From: Acidimicrobiales bacterium
Lineage (GTDB): Bacteria > Actinomycetota > Acidimicrobiia > Acidimicrobiales > Palsa-688
Direction: 5' to 3'
Assembly (NCBI GenBank): GCA_036378675.1
Contig: DASUWA010000011.1
Coordinates: 1 to 64,000 of the forward strand
Length of the DNA: 64,000 bases
The translations under genes were made by a program, and so were the position numbers. Positions 15,603-24,827 of the stretch are shown piece by piece. Each line of letters opens with the position of its first letter. The first letter of the stretch is position 1. The notes below the pieces were generated by a model, which did no database searches, had not been told where the DNA came from, and worked only from the letters and a program-made list of their open reading frames with translations.

Positions 15603-17885
15603 TTAGGCGGCGGACTCGGTGGCGAGTTCCGCGTACGCGACCGTCTGGAAGACAGGCGGAGTGTCAGCGGTTGGCCGGTGAGGCCGCTTCTGGGTGTCGT
15701 CCGCGACGGCTTTCGGCTCGTGGCCGATCTGGGGAATCCAGTTCAGCCAGGACGGCAGGTACCAGTTCCACTTCCCGAGCAGCTTCATGCTGGCCGGGAG
15801 GAGGAGGGTGCGTACGATGGTGGCGTCGAGGAGGACGGCGGTGGCGAGACCGATACCGGCTTCTTTCATCGACACCTGGGAGAGGGTGGCGAAGGTCAGG
15901 AACACCATGACCATGACCACCGCGGCGGCGGTGACGGTGCTGGCGCTGGACTTGATCCCGTCGCTGACAGCCTGACCGGTGCTGTGCCCGGCGAGGTGTC
16001 CTTCCCGGATCCGGTTGAGGATGAACACGTGGTAGTCCATCGACAGCCCGAACAGGAGCACGAACATGAAGATCGGAAGCCAGCTGGTTATGGCGTGGGT
16101 GGAGTGGAAACCGAGGAGGCCTTGACCGTGTCCTTCCTGGAAGATCCAGACCAGCACGCCGTAGGAGGCGCCGACTGACAGCAGGTTCAAGACGATCGCT
16201 TTTGCGGCGATCACGATCGAGCGAAACGAGACCAGCAGCAGGACGAAGGCGAGCAGGAGCACGAAGCCGAACACCATCGGGATGGCCTTGTGGAGCGAGC
16301 TGTTCCAGTCCTGGTTGGCGGCGGTCAGCCCGCCGACGTTGACGGTCGTGCCGGGGACGTGCCCGATGGTTTCCGGGATGACCTTGTCTCGCAGGGCGTG
16401 AAGCGCCCGATTCGAGGCGGTGTTCTCGCCGTCTCCGGCGAGGGGCATGGAGACGACCTCGACCGTGCGGTCGGGGCTGACGCGGGTGGTGAACGGCTGG
16501 TTCATCTGCCCGGTGGCGAGGGCGGTCCGCTCCATAGAGGCGATACCGGACTGGACGGCCGGGCTGGTCACGTCATGGGCTTGGACTACCACCATGGCGG
16601 GGACAGGCCCGCCGGGAAAGGCGGTTTCGATCTGGTTGTAGGTCTGGACCACGGGCAGGTTCTGGGGCAGGTCGCTGATCGTCGGCGCGGCGGTGTGCAT
16701 GCCCAGCACCGGTATGGCCAGGGCCAGAAGCGCTCCGCCCGAGATGACTGCGGAGGCGACGGGGCGGGCTAGAACCTTGTCGAGGATCCATCCCCAGGTG
16801 CGGCCATCGCTACCGTTGCGGCGACGCAGGCGGGACAGGCCGGGGATGCGGCCCCGCTCGACGCGGTCGCCGAGCAGTGACAGCAGGGCGGGCAGCACGG
16901 TGAGCGATCCGATGATGGCAAGGGCGACTACGAGCATCGATCCCCAGGCGATCCCGGCAAAGACCTTGTCGCCGGCCATGAACATGCCGGCCATGGCGAT
17001 CAGAACGGTGATGCCGGAGATGAGGACCGAATGGCCTGAGGTGGCGGCCGCGGCCCGCAAGGCGGCCTCTTTGCTGGCTCCCTTAGCGCGCTCTTCACGC
17101 TCGCGCTTGACGTAGAACATCGAGTAGTCGACCCCGACGGCGAGACCGACGAGGAGCAGCACCGAGCCGGCCGAGTTGTCGATGGGGTTGAGGTGGCTGG
17201 CGAAGGCGAGCAGCCCGGTTGCGGCGAACACCGCCGTCATGGCCAGCGCGACTGGGAGCAGAGCAGCGACCAGGGCTCCGAAGGCGAACAGAAGCACGAA
17301 CAAGGTGATCGGCAGCGACAGCCCTTCGGCTTTCTTGAAGTCCTTGGTCGTCTTGTCGCTGGTGGCCTTCATGATGCTGGCGTCACCCGCTTCGTGGATC
17401 GACAGTTGGGGATGGTCGGCTGCCGCGGCGGCTACCGCGGTCAGTACTGGACCGACCCGCTTGGCGGAACTGCTCATGCTGCCGGTCAGGTCGAACTGCA
17501 CCAAAGCGGAGTGGCCGTCCCGGCTGATCTGGCCGGCGTGGCCGGGGCTGTAGGGCGATTGCACGTTCGCAACCCATGCGGTTTCCGTCACCCGGTTGAC
17601 GACATCGTCGACGGAGGCGCGGAACGCCGGCATGCCGGCGGTCAGAGTCGAGCTTTGGATCAGCACCTGCTCTGTCGCCGCTTGCGGGAAGGCCCGACTG
17701 GCAGCGACGGCGGCCTCGCCCGAGCTGCCGTTGCCGGCAGCGGACTGGCCGAGTTTGACCGTGCCGATGGCCCGGCCGGCGAACACGGCAACCATTACGA
17801 GAAGCAGCCAGGCACCTATGGAACGCCACGGGTGGGTGCCGCTCCATCGTCCGATCCTGGCGGTGAGATTGGTAGGGGTTTTCAT
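15603..17885 (-). CDS. MMPL/RND-family transporter
   Basis: The 760-residue inner-membrane exporter has two MMPL repeats. Each has one N-terminal transmembrane helix, a large extracytoplasmic loop and a cluster of five helices. Proton-relay motifs of the family are visible (GLAVGVDYSMFYVKRERE in the first half, GLSMDYHVFILNRIREG in the second). Relatives export lipids, siderophores or drugs, and the cargo here is unknown. ATG 17885 precedes the arginine-rich start of helix 1. The gene is divergent from two micro-ORFs across a palindrome-bearing promoter region. Confidence 0.92.
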   Translation of the reverse strand: MKTPTNLTARIGRWSGTHPWRSIGAWLLLVMVAVFAGRAIGTVKLGQSAAGNGSSGEAAVAASRAFPQAATEQVLIQSSTLTAGMPAFRASVDDVVNRVTETAWVANVQSPYSPGHAGQISRDGHSALVQFDLTGSMSSSAKRVGPVLTAVAAAAADHPQLSIHEAGDASIMKATSDKTTKDFKKAEGLSLPITLFVLLFAFGALVAALLPVALAMTAVFAATGLLAFASHLNPIDNSAGSVLLLVGLAVGVDYSMFYVKREREERAKGASKEAALRAAAATSGHSVLISGITVLIAMAGMFMAGDKVFAGIAWGSMLVVALAIIGSLTVLPALLSLLGDRVERGRIPGLSRLRRRNGSDGRTWGWILDKVLARPVASAVISGGALLALAIPVLGMHTAAPTISDLPQNLPVVQTYNQIETAFPGGPVPAMVVVQAHDVTSPAVQSGIASMERTALATGQMNQPFTTRVSPDRTVEVVSMPLAGDGENTASNRALHALRDKVIPETIGHVPGTTVNVGGLTAANQDWNSSLHKAIPMVFGFVLLLAFVLLLVSFRSIVIAAKAIVLNLLSVGASYGVLVWIFQEGHGQGLLGFHSTHAITSWLPIFMFVLLFGLSMDYHVFILNRIREGHLAGHSTGQAVSDGIKSSASTVTAAAVVMVMVFLTFATLSQVSMKEAGIGLATAVLLDATIVRTLLLPASMKLLGKWNWYLPSWLNWIPQIGHEPKAVADDTQKRPHRPTADTPPVFQTVAYAELATESAA

Positions 17886-17992
17886 GGCGGTCCTCCTGGT
17901 GGTGGGTGGTGGACCGCATCGTCGATCGGCCGGCTGATTCAGCCCTGATCGACGGCTTGAAGCGAATCCGACCGATGAATTCAGCCGCGAAT

Positions 17993-18015
17993 AAGCGTCA
18001 GATCAGCAGACGCTT
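17993..18015. promoter_or_regulatory. Palindrome AAGCGTC-N9-GACGCTT, candidate operator
   Basis: A perfect 7-base inverted repeat with a 9-base spacer lies in the divergent region between the MMPL gene and the micro-ORFs. Its size suits a dimeric regulator. No candidate regulator gene is adjacent except the large BTAD regulator downstream. Confidence 0.35.
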
Positions 18016-18068
18016 CGATACTTAGCAGCGGGTCGAGATGGACGGCCCAAACGATCGGAGGTGACCCA

Positions 18069-18215
18069 ATGAACAGCACTAGGACTTCCCGAGTCGATCA
18101 GATCATCGCCCTCATCGACGCCTGCCTGGCGGACGTCGAAGGGTCACTGAGGCCCGCCGCGGCCACCTCCGGGTCGACCACTACCAGCCGTCTCGGGCCG
18201 AGCTTCCGGCCCTGA
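18069..18215 (+). CDS. Micro-ORF with a strong ribosome-binding site
   Basis: A 48-codon frame is preceded by a near-perfect GGAGGTGA (18057-18064) with good spacing to ATG 18069. The first half (NSTRTSRVDQIIALIDACLADVEG) can form an amphipathic helix, and the tail is Ser/Thr/Pro rich. I recognise no family. The quality of the ribosome-binding site and the following SD-led frame argue for real translation, perhaps of a short regulatory or leader peptide. Confidence 0.45.
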   Translation: MNSTRTSRVDQIIALIDACLADVEGSLRPAAATSGSTTTSRLGPSFRP

Positions 18216-18258
18216 CCACGCCACGCCAAGTCAAGATCAGCCGAAAGGACCCAATCCC

Positions 18259-18456
18259 GTGTACTCAGCACTGACCGAAATGCTCGCCACAGCCCACCGC
18301 GACGTACTCCAGCGCCAGGCATCCCGCCACGCGCTTTCGCGCCAGGTTCATTGCCACTCCGCTTCACACCGGTCCGCCGGATCTTCCCCGACCCCCCTGC
18401 TCAACTTCCGTCTCGCCCGAAGGCCGAGCCAGGTTCGTCCAGCCACGGCAGCCTGA
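18259..18456 (+). CDS. Second SD-led micro-ORF
   Basis: GTG 18259 is preceded by GAAAGGA. The start (MYSALTEMLATAHRDVLQRQASRHAL) is a helical segment resembling the short, arginine-rich actinobacterial small proteins that begin with Met-Tyr. The later part (PTPLLNFRLARRPSQVRP) looks like non-coding read-through, so the real gene may have lost its native stop. It follows the 18069 micro-ORF by 43 bases on the same strand. Function is unknown. Confidence 0.35.
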   Translation: MYSALTEMLATAHRDVLQRQASRHALSRQVHCHSASHRSAGSSPTPLLNFRLARRPSQVRPATAA

Positions 18457-18538
18457 CAGGACGCCACCCGCACCATCGGCTGGCGGCTCAATGGCGAGCC
18501 ACCAGCTGCGGGTCAGGTCCTCAAGTTGCTGCGGCTGA

Positions 18539-18593
18539 GGAAAAAGAGAGAGCACCCCGGCAGCTGACGGTTCAACGGCGAACCGTCAGCTGC
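18539..18593 (-). terminator. Rho-independent-like terminator of the BTAD regulator
   Basis: A perfect 14-base-pair stem (GCAGCTGACGGTTC, loop of 6, GAACCGTCAGCTGC; 18560-18593) is followed on the minus strand by a short GC stretch and CTCTCTCTTTTT. The regulator's TGA stop (18588-18586) lies within the stem. Confidence 0.65.
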
Positions 18594-21500
18594 TTCGCGT
18601 AAGGGCCTCGACATCGGCCTCTGCGCCGGCGGCGAAGGCCTCCTCGAACTCTTGATCTCCCAACCGCTTGCGTGCCTCGGCCTCGATCCGCTCCGCGTCG
18701 AAACGATCGTCGAGCATTCCGGAGCTGATCATAAGAAGCATGCCCGACAGCTCGGCCAGAGCGCCTGGAGGTACACCCGGGACGCTGCGAAGGTGGGAGG
18801 CAGCGCCGAGCAATGACGCACTACGGCGGGCGTCTTGCTCTAGTAGCGCGAGACCGGCGAGACCCTCTATGCACACCGCGTGACAGCTCGGGTCGCCGAG
18901 TTTCCGCGCCGCAACGAGAGCCTCCCTGTGGAGTTTGTCAGCCTGGGCCGCATGGCCTTGAATCTCGTTGATGTAGCCCAACACGCACAGAGAACCAATT
19001 ACGCCTGGATCGAAGCCCGCCGCCCGATAGAGCACCAAGGCCCTGCCGGCAGCGTCCTCCGCGAGTTCGAGCCGCCCCGAATGGCGGTGCCGTACAGTCA
19101 AGCCGGTCAGAGCCCGGGCCACTACAAGGCCGAACGCGTCGTCCTCCGCGACTCGATCCGCCTCGTCAAACAGGGCCGACGCCCGGTCCGAGTCACCCAT
19201 CAGCCCGGCGAGGTTGGCGAGACGAACCACGGATGTGACATCCCGGGCGTGAAATCCCATCTCGGCGGTCATCCGCATCGACGCCTGCAGCAGTTCGGTA
19301 GCGCGTTGGTAGTCGCCGCGGGACTCGGCGAAGTTGCTAAGCGCCACATTGGCCGCGGCCTCTGCTGTGATCGACCCGGTGCCCCGCGCTAGCGCTGCGA
19401 GCCGGGCCCAGTTCTGCTCAGAGGCCTCGTGGTCACCGGCGAGCAACGCCACGATCGCGTCGAGGAAGGCGACGTTCGCATCGCCTGAAGGGCGGTCCAG
19501 GGCAGCGAAGATGGCGCGTGCGGATTCGAACCACTCGGTCGTGCCTCCTACGTCTCCTCGACTCAGAGCCAGATTGGCCAGCAATACCTGCATCCAGCCG
19601 ACCCATTCTGGATCGTCGGACTCGGCGGCTACGGCAACCAGCTCATCGCCCGCGGGGCCGGGATCCGACAAACCGGCGTGACGACATAGGACCTTCCGCC
19701 ATCCAAGTGCCCAGCACCGTGCGGCCGCTGTCGCTGTGCCGCCGCATCCGAAGGCCTTGTCGAACCAGCGAACACCTTCCGACACATATCCGCTTTGCTG
19801 CCAATACCAACCCAGCCCGCCGGAGATGAGCAGGGCCGACTCGGCATCGTCGGAATCGACCGCGGACCCCAGGGCGCTGCGCAGGTTGTCCATCTCGGTC
19901 CCTACCGCCCGGACCCAGCCGAGATGATCCTTCCCGTTGTACGCCTCGAGCGACCGCCCAGCGACCCCAGCGAACCATTCCCGATGCCTTTCGCGCACTG
20001 CTCCGGCTTCACCGCTGGCCTCGAGGCGTTCCGAGCCGTACTCGGCCAATGTCTGCAGCATCGAGAACCGGGCCGTCAGCCCAGTACTGTCCGCGACCAG
20101 GACCGACTTGTCCACCAACCGGGCCAGCAGGTCCGGCACATCTGAGGCCGGAAGCTGGTCATCGGCGCACACGCCGACGGCGGCATCGACATCGCAGCCT
20201 CCGGCGAAAACCGACATCCGTTCGAAGAGGCGTCGTTCGTCCTCGAAAAGCAGGTCGTAGCTCCAGTCGACGACCGCTCGCAGGTTCTGCTGTCGCGCCA
20301 GTGCGGTCCGGGCTCCTCCACTCAATAACGCGAACCGGTCGTCGAGGCGCGCTGCTATCTGGGTCACCGGGAAGGCCCGAACCCGAGCCGCCGCCAGCTC
20401 GATGGCGAGTGGCAAGCCATCGACCCGTCCGCAGATATCTTCCACGGTGAGTTCGATGTCATCTGTCAAAGCGAAGCCGGGATTGGCCGCGCTTGCTCTT
20501 TGGGCAAAAAGAGCGACCGCGGCGTCGGTTGCGAGCGGTTGGGCCAGCCAAAGATGCTCCCCAGGTACCCCGAGGTGCTCCCTGCTGGTTGCGAGGATCT
20601 TCAAGTGATCGCACTCACGGAGAAGCTTCTCAGCCAAAGTCGCGGCTGATTCGATCACGTGCTCGCAGTTGTCCAGAACCAGTAGTGCGTCCTTGGACGA
20701 GAAGAACTCAGCTAATCGGCTAACGCCTCCGTCACGACTCGCCGCCCCGCCCGGCGGATCTGGAACACCCAACGTCGTGATCACCGCGGGTATCGCTGAC
20801 TCGCCGGGCGCGGTCCGGGCCAGCTCGACCAGCCACACGCCATGCTCGAAGCCGTCCCGCAACGACCGCGCCGCTTCGATCGCCAGCCGGGTCTTCCCGA
20901 CGCCTCCCGGCCCGACGACCGTCACCAATCGGTTGGCTCTTACGGCCCGGTCGAGGTCGACGAGATCGTCATCGCGTCCGATCGTCGGCGTGAGCGGCAC
21001 GGGGAGATCGCTTCCGCGACGGCGCGAAAGCATCAGCTGCACACTGGGCCGCGGGGGCGGATCCAGACTCGGGTCTTGGGCCAGCATGGCCGACTCCAAG
21101 CGACGCAACTCCGCTCCGGGATCGAGTCCGAGCTCTTCGCCCAGGACCTTGCGGGCGTCCTGGAACTGTCGCAGCGCGTCGGCCTGACGGCCTGACCGGT
21201 ACAGCGCCAGCATCAGCTGAGCTCTCCGCCGCTCCCGAAGCGGCTCGGCGCTCACCGCTTCTTCCAACTCACCAATGAGTTCGCTATGACGGCCACAAGC
21301 GAGGTCGGCGTCGACACGATCCTCAAGGACCGACTGCCGCTCCTCGGTCAGGCGCGCGATCTCCGCCAGAGCGAACTCGTCGTATACGAACTCCGCTAGT
21401 GCCTCGCCCCGCCACAACGCCAGAGCCTCACTGAACAGACTCGATGCCTTCTCGGCATCCCCCGCCAACAACGCGTCGCGACCCCTCGCCGTCAACCGCG

Positions 21501-21801
21501 CGAACCGCCCGAGGTCGACGGTCTCGGCATCCACGTCCAGCAGATAGCCCGGCGACTTGGTCCCCACCGCGCCAGCGGGCAGAACCTTCCGCAGCTTCGA
21601 CACCAGCACCTGCAGTGAGTTGACGGCCCCCGACGGTGGATCCTCCCCCCAGAGATCCTCCACGAGCCGATCGGTGGACACCACCTGTCCGGGACGCAAT
21701 GCAAGCAGTGCCAGGAGCCCCCGAAGCTTGGCACCGGACAGGGCGATGTCCGTCCCTGAATCATCGACCAACTCGAGGGAGCCCAGAAGGCGGATATCCA
21801 C
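18586..21801 (-). CDS. AfsR/SARP-type regulator: winged helix, BTAD, ATPase and TPR domains
   Basis: The 1071-residue regulator begins with an OmpR-like winged helix (residues 1-95: LRGLLALLALRPGQVVS, LWGEDPP, SLQVLVSKLRKVL, SPGYLL). A BTAD domain (about 97-245) follows, then an NB-ARC/STAND ATPase with Walker A GPGGVGKTR (297-305), Walker B ALLVLDNCEHV and sensor ATSREHLGVPGE. A long helical repeat region (TPR-like) runs to the C terminus. Such proteins switch secondary-metabolite or stress operons on in an ATP-dependent way. ATG 21801 begins the first strand. It is divergent from a small protein and an MFS exporter, its possible targets, though this is inference. Confidence 0.92.
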   Translation of the reverse strand: MDIRLLGSLELVDDSGTDIALSGAKLRGLLALLALRPGQVVSTDRLVEDLWGEDPPSGAVNSLQVLVSKLRKVLPAGAVGTKSPGYLLDVDAETVDLGRFARLTARGRDALLAGDAEKASSLFSEALALWRGEALAEFVYDEFALAEIARLTEERQSVLEDRVDADLACGRHSELIGELEEAVSAEPLRERRRAQLMLALYRSGRQADALRQFQDARKVLGEELGLDPGAELRRLESAMLAQDPSLDPPPRPSVQLMLSRRRGSDLPVPLTPTIGRDDDLVDLDRAVRANRLVTVVGPGGVGKTRLAIEAARSLRDGFEHGVWLVELARTAPGESAIPAVITTLGVPDPPGGAASRDGGVSRLAEFFSSKDALLVLDNCEHVIESAATLAEKLLRECDHLKILATSREHLGVPGEHLWLAQPLATDAAVALFAQRASAANPGFALTDDIELTVEDICGRVDGLPLAIELAAARVRAFPVTQIAARLDDRFALLSGGARTALARQQNLRAVVDWSYDLLFEDERRLFERMSVFAGGCDVDAAVGVCADDQLPASDVPDLLARLVDKSVLVADSTGLTARFSMLQTLAEYGSERLEASGEAGAVRERHREWFAGVAGRSLEAYNGKDHLGWVRAVGTEMDNLRSALGSAVDSDDAESALLISGGLGWYWQQSGYVSEGVRWFDKAFGCGGTATAAARCWALGWRKVLCRHAGLSDPGPAGDELVAVAAESDDPEWVGWMQVLLANLALSRGDVGGTTEWFESARAIFAALDRPSGDANVAFLDAIVALLAGDHEASEQNWARLAALARGTGSITAEAAANVALSNFAESRGDYQRATELLQASMRMTAEMGFHARDVTSVVRLANLAGLMGDSDRASALFDEADRVAEDDAFGLVVARALTGLTVRHRHSGRLELAEDAAGRALVLYRAAGFDPGVIGSLCVLGYINEIQGHAAQADKLHREALVAARKLGDPSCHAVCIEGLAGLALLEQDARRSASLLGAASHLRSVPGVPPGALAELSGMLLMISSGMLDDRFDAERIEAEARKRLGDQEFEEAFAAGAEADVEALTRSS

Positions 21802-21958
21802 GGCCGAAGGGTAGATCGACTATGCCAACGCCAGCCCGACTTCCGTCGCAGCGCCACCCCTAACGAGGCGGTCTGTGTCCTTTTCGAGCCGGCGGCGTCG
21901 CCCCGCCGCTTCAGTCGGAGGTCAGTTCCGGATCAGGACGGCAGGGCACGCTCGGGGT

Positions 21959-22237
21959 ATGACCAATATGCCCCCCGATTCGTCCGAGCGGCCCGCTGGA
22001 GCGACGCGTAGCGAGCGACAACACGCCGAGATTCTCCTCGCCATCCATAAAGGCCGGACAAGTCACGCGCTTGATCTCGCCTTCGAGCATCTCGACGAGT
22101 TCGGAGCCGATCAGTCGGTCGTTCTGGAGCTGGCGTCAGCGGTTGCCGATCAGGACGACTCGTCGTTGTCGATCGAGTTCGACGCGCTCCTTCGACGCAT
22201 CGGGGGCAAATCGGACAACCAGAACGGGCGGGGTTAG
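21959..22237 (+). CDS. Small helical protein of unknown function
   Basis: The 92-residue protein has a polar N terminus and a helical core (RSERQHAEILLAIHKGRTSHALDLAFEHLDEF, shown by its ends SERQHAEIL and LAFEHLDEF). A short second helix follows, so it resembles one TPR-like hairpin. No family is certain. GGGGT precedes the ATG. It lies in the divergent region opposite the BTAD regulator and ends a few bases before a possible start of the MFS gene, which suggests an operon with it. Confidence 0.55.
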   Translation: MTNMPPDSSERPAGATRSERQHAEILLAIHKGRTSHALDLAFEHLDEFGADQSVVLELASAVADQDDSSLSIEFDALLRRIGGKSDNQNGRG

Positions 22238-22412
22238 CGGGACCGTGACAGCACAGTCATGTCCTCTGGAGGTCGCCGATGACTCCGCCTCCCGATCTAC
22301 GGACGAAGTGACCTGGCCGTCGTTGGCCCCAGGCCCCACCGCTGCCGGTCACATCCAGCCGGACGTCGAGACCCAGAGGACACGGAGTCAGGGGCAGTAT
22401 TACGCTTCGACC

Positions 22413-23651
22413 GTGTCGCTCGCTGAGGCGGCTGATCAAGGGTGTTCGCGCCGCCGCGTCCGGCAGCTCGCCAGCGCTCGGGTTGTGTCCTCGAGTGGGT
22501 CCCAGGCGGCCCAGATCGCGCTGATCTACCAGATATACGCCATCACCCGATCCGGAGCATGGGTCGCGGCAGCCCTCTTCGGGTGCATCAGCCTGGCTGG
22601 TCTGCTCGGTCCCATCTCAGGTTGGATTGCGGACCGCTTCGACCGCCGCAGAGTCATGGTCTTCTCTGAGCTCACCGCCGGCGCCGCCTACCTAGGCCTG
22701 GTGTTCGCTCACGATCCCGCCGTGCTGCTCACCGGAGCGTTGGCTGCGACCATTGCCGGCTCACCATTCCGGGCGGCATCAGCGGCCGCTGTTCCGAACC
22801 TGGTGGAGGTCGGGGATCTGCCCTGGGCGAATGCCCAGCTCGAAGCGGCATTCAACGTCGCCCTCGTGGCAGGCCCTCTGCTCGGTGGCGCTTTGGTGGC
22901 CGCTTCCGGCGCCGGTCTGGTCTACGGTCTCAACGCCGCGAGTTTCGCGGGCTCCGGAATCCTGATAGCCCTCACGCGCGGTTCCTTCGGCGGAGGTCAC
23001 GCGAACGCATTAGCTCTAGAGCGCGCTGGGAAGCATCTCTTTGCCGGATACAGGTTTATCGCTACCAACAAGCGGCTCGCTCCCCTGGCGGCTGCCAGCG
23101 CCCTCGCATACGGGTCCTTCGGCGCTGCTCTGGTGATCGACCCTGCCCTGACGCGATACTTCCACGCCGGCTCCATCGGCTACGGCCTGCTTACTGCGCT
23201 TTGGGGTGCCGGCGCAGTGATCGGCGCCCTCCTCGCCGGCCGGTTGGTAACCGTCAGCAACGCCCACCGCGCCGTCGTGTGGGGAATCGCGGCCATGGGC
23301 ATCTCCCTCGGCAGCATCATCGTCCTGCCGGACTTTCCGCTTATCGTCGGGGCCGGAGCGATCGGGGGCGCCGGTAGCGGGTTCGTGTTCATCCCATGGC
23401 TGCTTCTACTCCAGCGCCACTCCAGCGAAGCCATACGAGGAAGAGTCGTCGCCGCCGCCGAAGGGTTCGATCAAGTCGCCTTCCTAATCGGCATGGTCAT
23501 AGCCGTGCCGATCATCTCCTGGGCCAACCCACACCACGCTTACGCCATCGCCGGTGTGCTGCTCGCAGCTGCAACCGCCATCACCGCCGTGTTCGGTTCG
23601 ACCCGGGAAGTCACAGAACCCACTCTCGAGCGAGCTGGAGCGGATGAGTGA
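22413..23651 (+). CDS. MFS transporter (EntS/MFS_3-like exporter)
   Basis: The integral membrane protein has about 412 residues and roughly 12 helices. Visible MFS motifs are the loop-2/3 GWIADRFDRRRVMV and a symmetric second half with GYGLLTALWGAGAVIGALLAGRL. The LASARVVSSSGSQAAQIAL start is typical of the MFS_3 group, which exports siderophores or macrolides. GTG 22413 gives the usual family length and has TATTAC about 12 bases upstream. GTG 22245, 7 bases after the preceding gene's stop, would add a 56-residue polar extension. The cargo is not indicated. Confidence 0.87.
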   Translation: MSLAEAADQGCSRRRVRQLASARVVSSSGSQAAQIALIYQIYAITRSGAWVAAALFGCISLAGLLGPISGWIADRFDRRRVMVFSELTAGAAYLGLVFAHDPAVLLTGALAATIAGSPFRAASAAAVPNLVEVGDLPWANAQLEAAFNVALVAGPLLGGALVAASGAGLVYGLNAASFAGSGILIALTRGSFGGGHANALALERAGKHLFAGYRFIATNKRLAPLAAASALAYGSFGAALVIDPALTRYFHAGSIGYGLLTALWGAGAVIGALLAGRLVTVSNAHRAVVWGIAAMGISLGSIIVLPDFPLIVGAGAIGGAGSGFVFIPWLLLLQRHSSEAIRGRVVAAAEGFDQVAFLIGMVIAVPIISWANPHHAYAIAGVLLAAATAITAVFGSTREVTEPTLERAGADE

Positions 23652-23851
23652 AGCGACCCACCTCGCGCGACCCGGACCGAGCGTGGGCGTCAAACAAGAG
23701 CGCTTTCACCTACTTCGTTCGCGCCTCGCGCTGAACATCGGTTGCCTCGCCCAATATCGGGCCCCGGCTTCGGCCACGACGCGCCCTCAATTTGCCGCTC
23801 GAGGGCAACGGCACCCTTACGAGCACAGGGCCTGTCGACGCTCTTCGCTCA

Positions 23852-24199
23852 TTAGCGCTCGGTCGGCGTGATCGTCTCTAGCAAACCAGTTGTGACGTCG
23901 TAGACATACCCAGACACGGAGATGCGCGAGGTTTCGGGAAATGCGTGTCGGAGGCGGTTTACGTCGGTGATGACGGTGGCGGTGGGATCGACTACGGCGC
24001 GGTCGAGGAGGGTAGATTCGTCTGCCCCGATTTGGTCGGCGTAGTGGTTCCGGAACGAGTTGTCCGCCAAGAAGCCGGTTCCGCACTGGGTGTGGTGAAT
24101 AACTGCGACTTCGAACAACCGCCCATCAGGCCGGAACATCTCGACGATTTGTTTGATGAAAGCGATGTCATCGACTACTTCGGGTCTGACTCGACCGCC
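23852..24199 (-). pseudogene. Beta-carbonic anhydrase, 5'-truncated
   Basis: The frame reads GGRVRPEVVDDIAFI, then VAVIHHTQCGTGFL (second His-Cys zinc pair), then ISVSGYVYDVTTGLLE to a normal stop. Everything before the RNAGG loop is missing, including the first zinc Cys and the catalytic Asp-Arg dyad. No start codon exists at the break, and the first ATG (24139) lies further inside. Homology ends at about 24,199, exactly where the opposite-strand TetR fragment begins. An intact, different carbonic anhydrase gene lies at 10,944-11,438. Confidence 0.75.
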
Positions 24200-24568
24200 G
24201 GCGACCCCGCCGCGGCGCTTCGTCGTCTAAACGCTATCGGGGTCGCATATCTCGAGTTCGCTCGCCAGGAACCGGGCCTGTTCGCAACCGCGTTTTCGGT
24301 ACCACAGCAACATTCTTACGGCGTCCCCGACGACGACACCGGTGCCCACCCCACTCCGCTAACCCAGCTCCGCACCGTGCTCGACGAGCTCGTCGAAGCA
24401 CACATCCTCGACCGCCGCCGCCGCGAGGGAATCGAGTACCCCATCTGGTCGGTCGTACACGGCCTAGCAGTCCTTACCGGACAAGGTCCCCTGCGAGACC
24501 TCCCCGACACCAGCCGGCGACACCTCGAGCAGCTCGCCTCAACGTTCATCGGCTTCGCTCTCGCCTGA
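24200..24568 (+). pseudogene. TetR-family regulator, C-terminal ligand domain only
   Basis: From GDPAAALRRLNAIGVAYLEF onward the frame matches a TetR_C WHG-type ligand-binding domain (EFARQEPGLFATAF, then EYPIWSVVHGLAVLTGQG) and ends at a normal stop. The N-terminal DNA-binding helix-turn-helix is absent. The frame stays open upstream to 23945, but there it is the reverse strand of the carbonic anhydrase fragment, not regulator sequence. The remnant cannot bind DNA in the normal way. Confidence 0.72.
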
Positions 24569-24815
24569 CCTCGCGCGCACCGAGGTGTACCCAGCCACGG
24601 AACCCTCCCCACCCCACCAAAAGGTATCCGGCTGACATCGTTGCGTTGATGTCTCGGCGATATCTGGATTCATCCCTGTCCGCATAGTTGGCCGTATCGG
24701 ACAACGACGCCGTTGGCGTCTAGCACCTGGCAACGGGACTTCTCGACAGTGTCCCCGTCCGGCGGTTGAAAAATACTGGCTGGGCGACGTTCGCAGGTCG
24801 CATTTGATCTAGCCC

Positions 24816-24821
24816 TAGATT
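24816..24821 (+). promoter_or_regulatory. -10 box TAGATT of a leaderless gene
   Basis: TAGATT ends 6 bases before the GTG start of the downstream MDMPI gene, which lacks a ribosome-binding site. This fits leaderless transcription. Confidence 0.4.
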
Positions 24822-24827
24822 CTTATC

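Noticed and set aside
15678-17948. Long plus-strand frames opposite the MMPL gene
   Set aside because: Gly/Arg/His-rich antisense shadows typical of high-GC DNA; no ribosome-binding sites or domains.
23945-24199. TetR-like protein as a complete 207-residue gene from 23945
   Set aside because: The first 85 codons are antisense of the carbonic anhydrase fragment and have no helix-turn-helix; only the C-terminal part is TetR.
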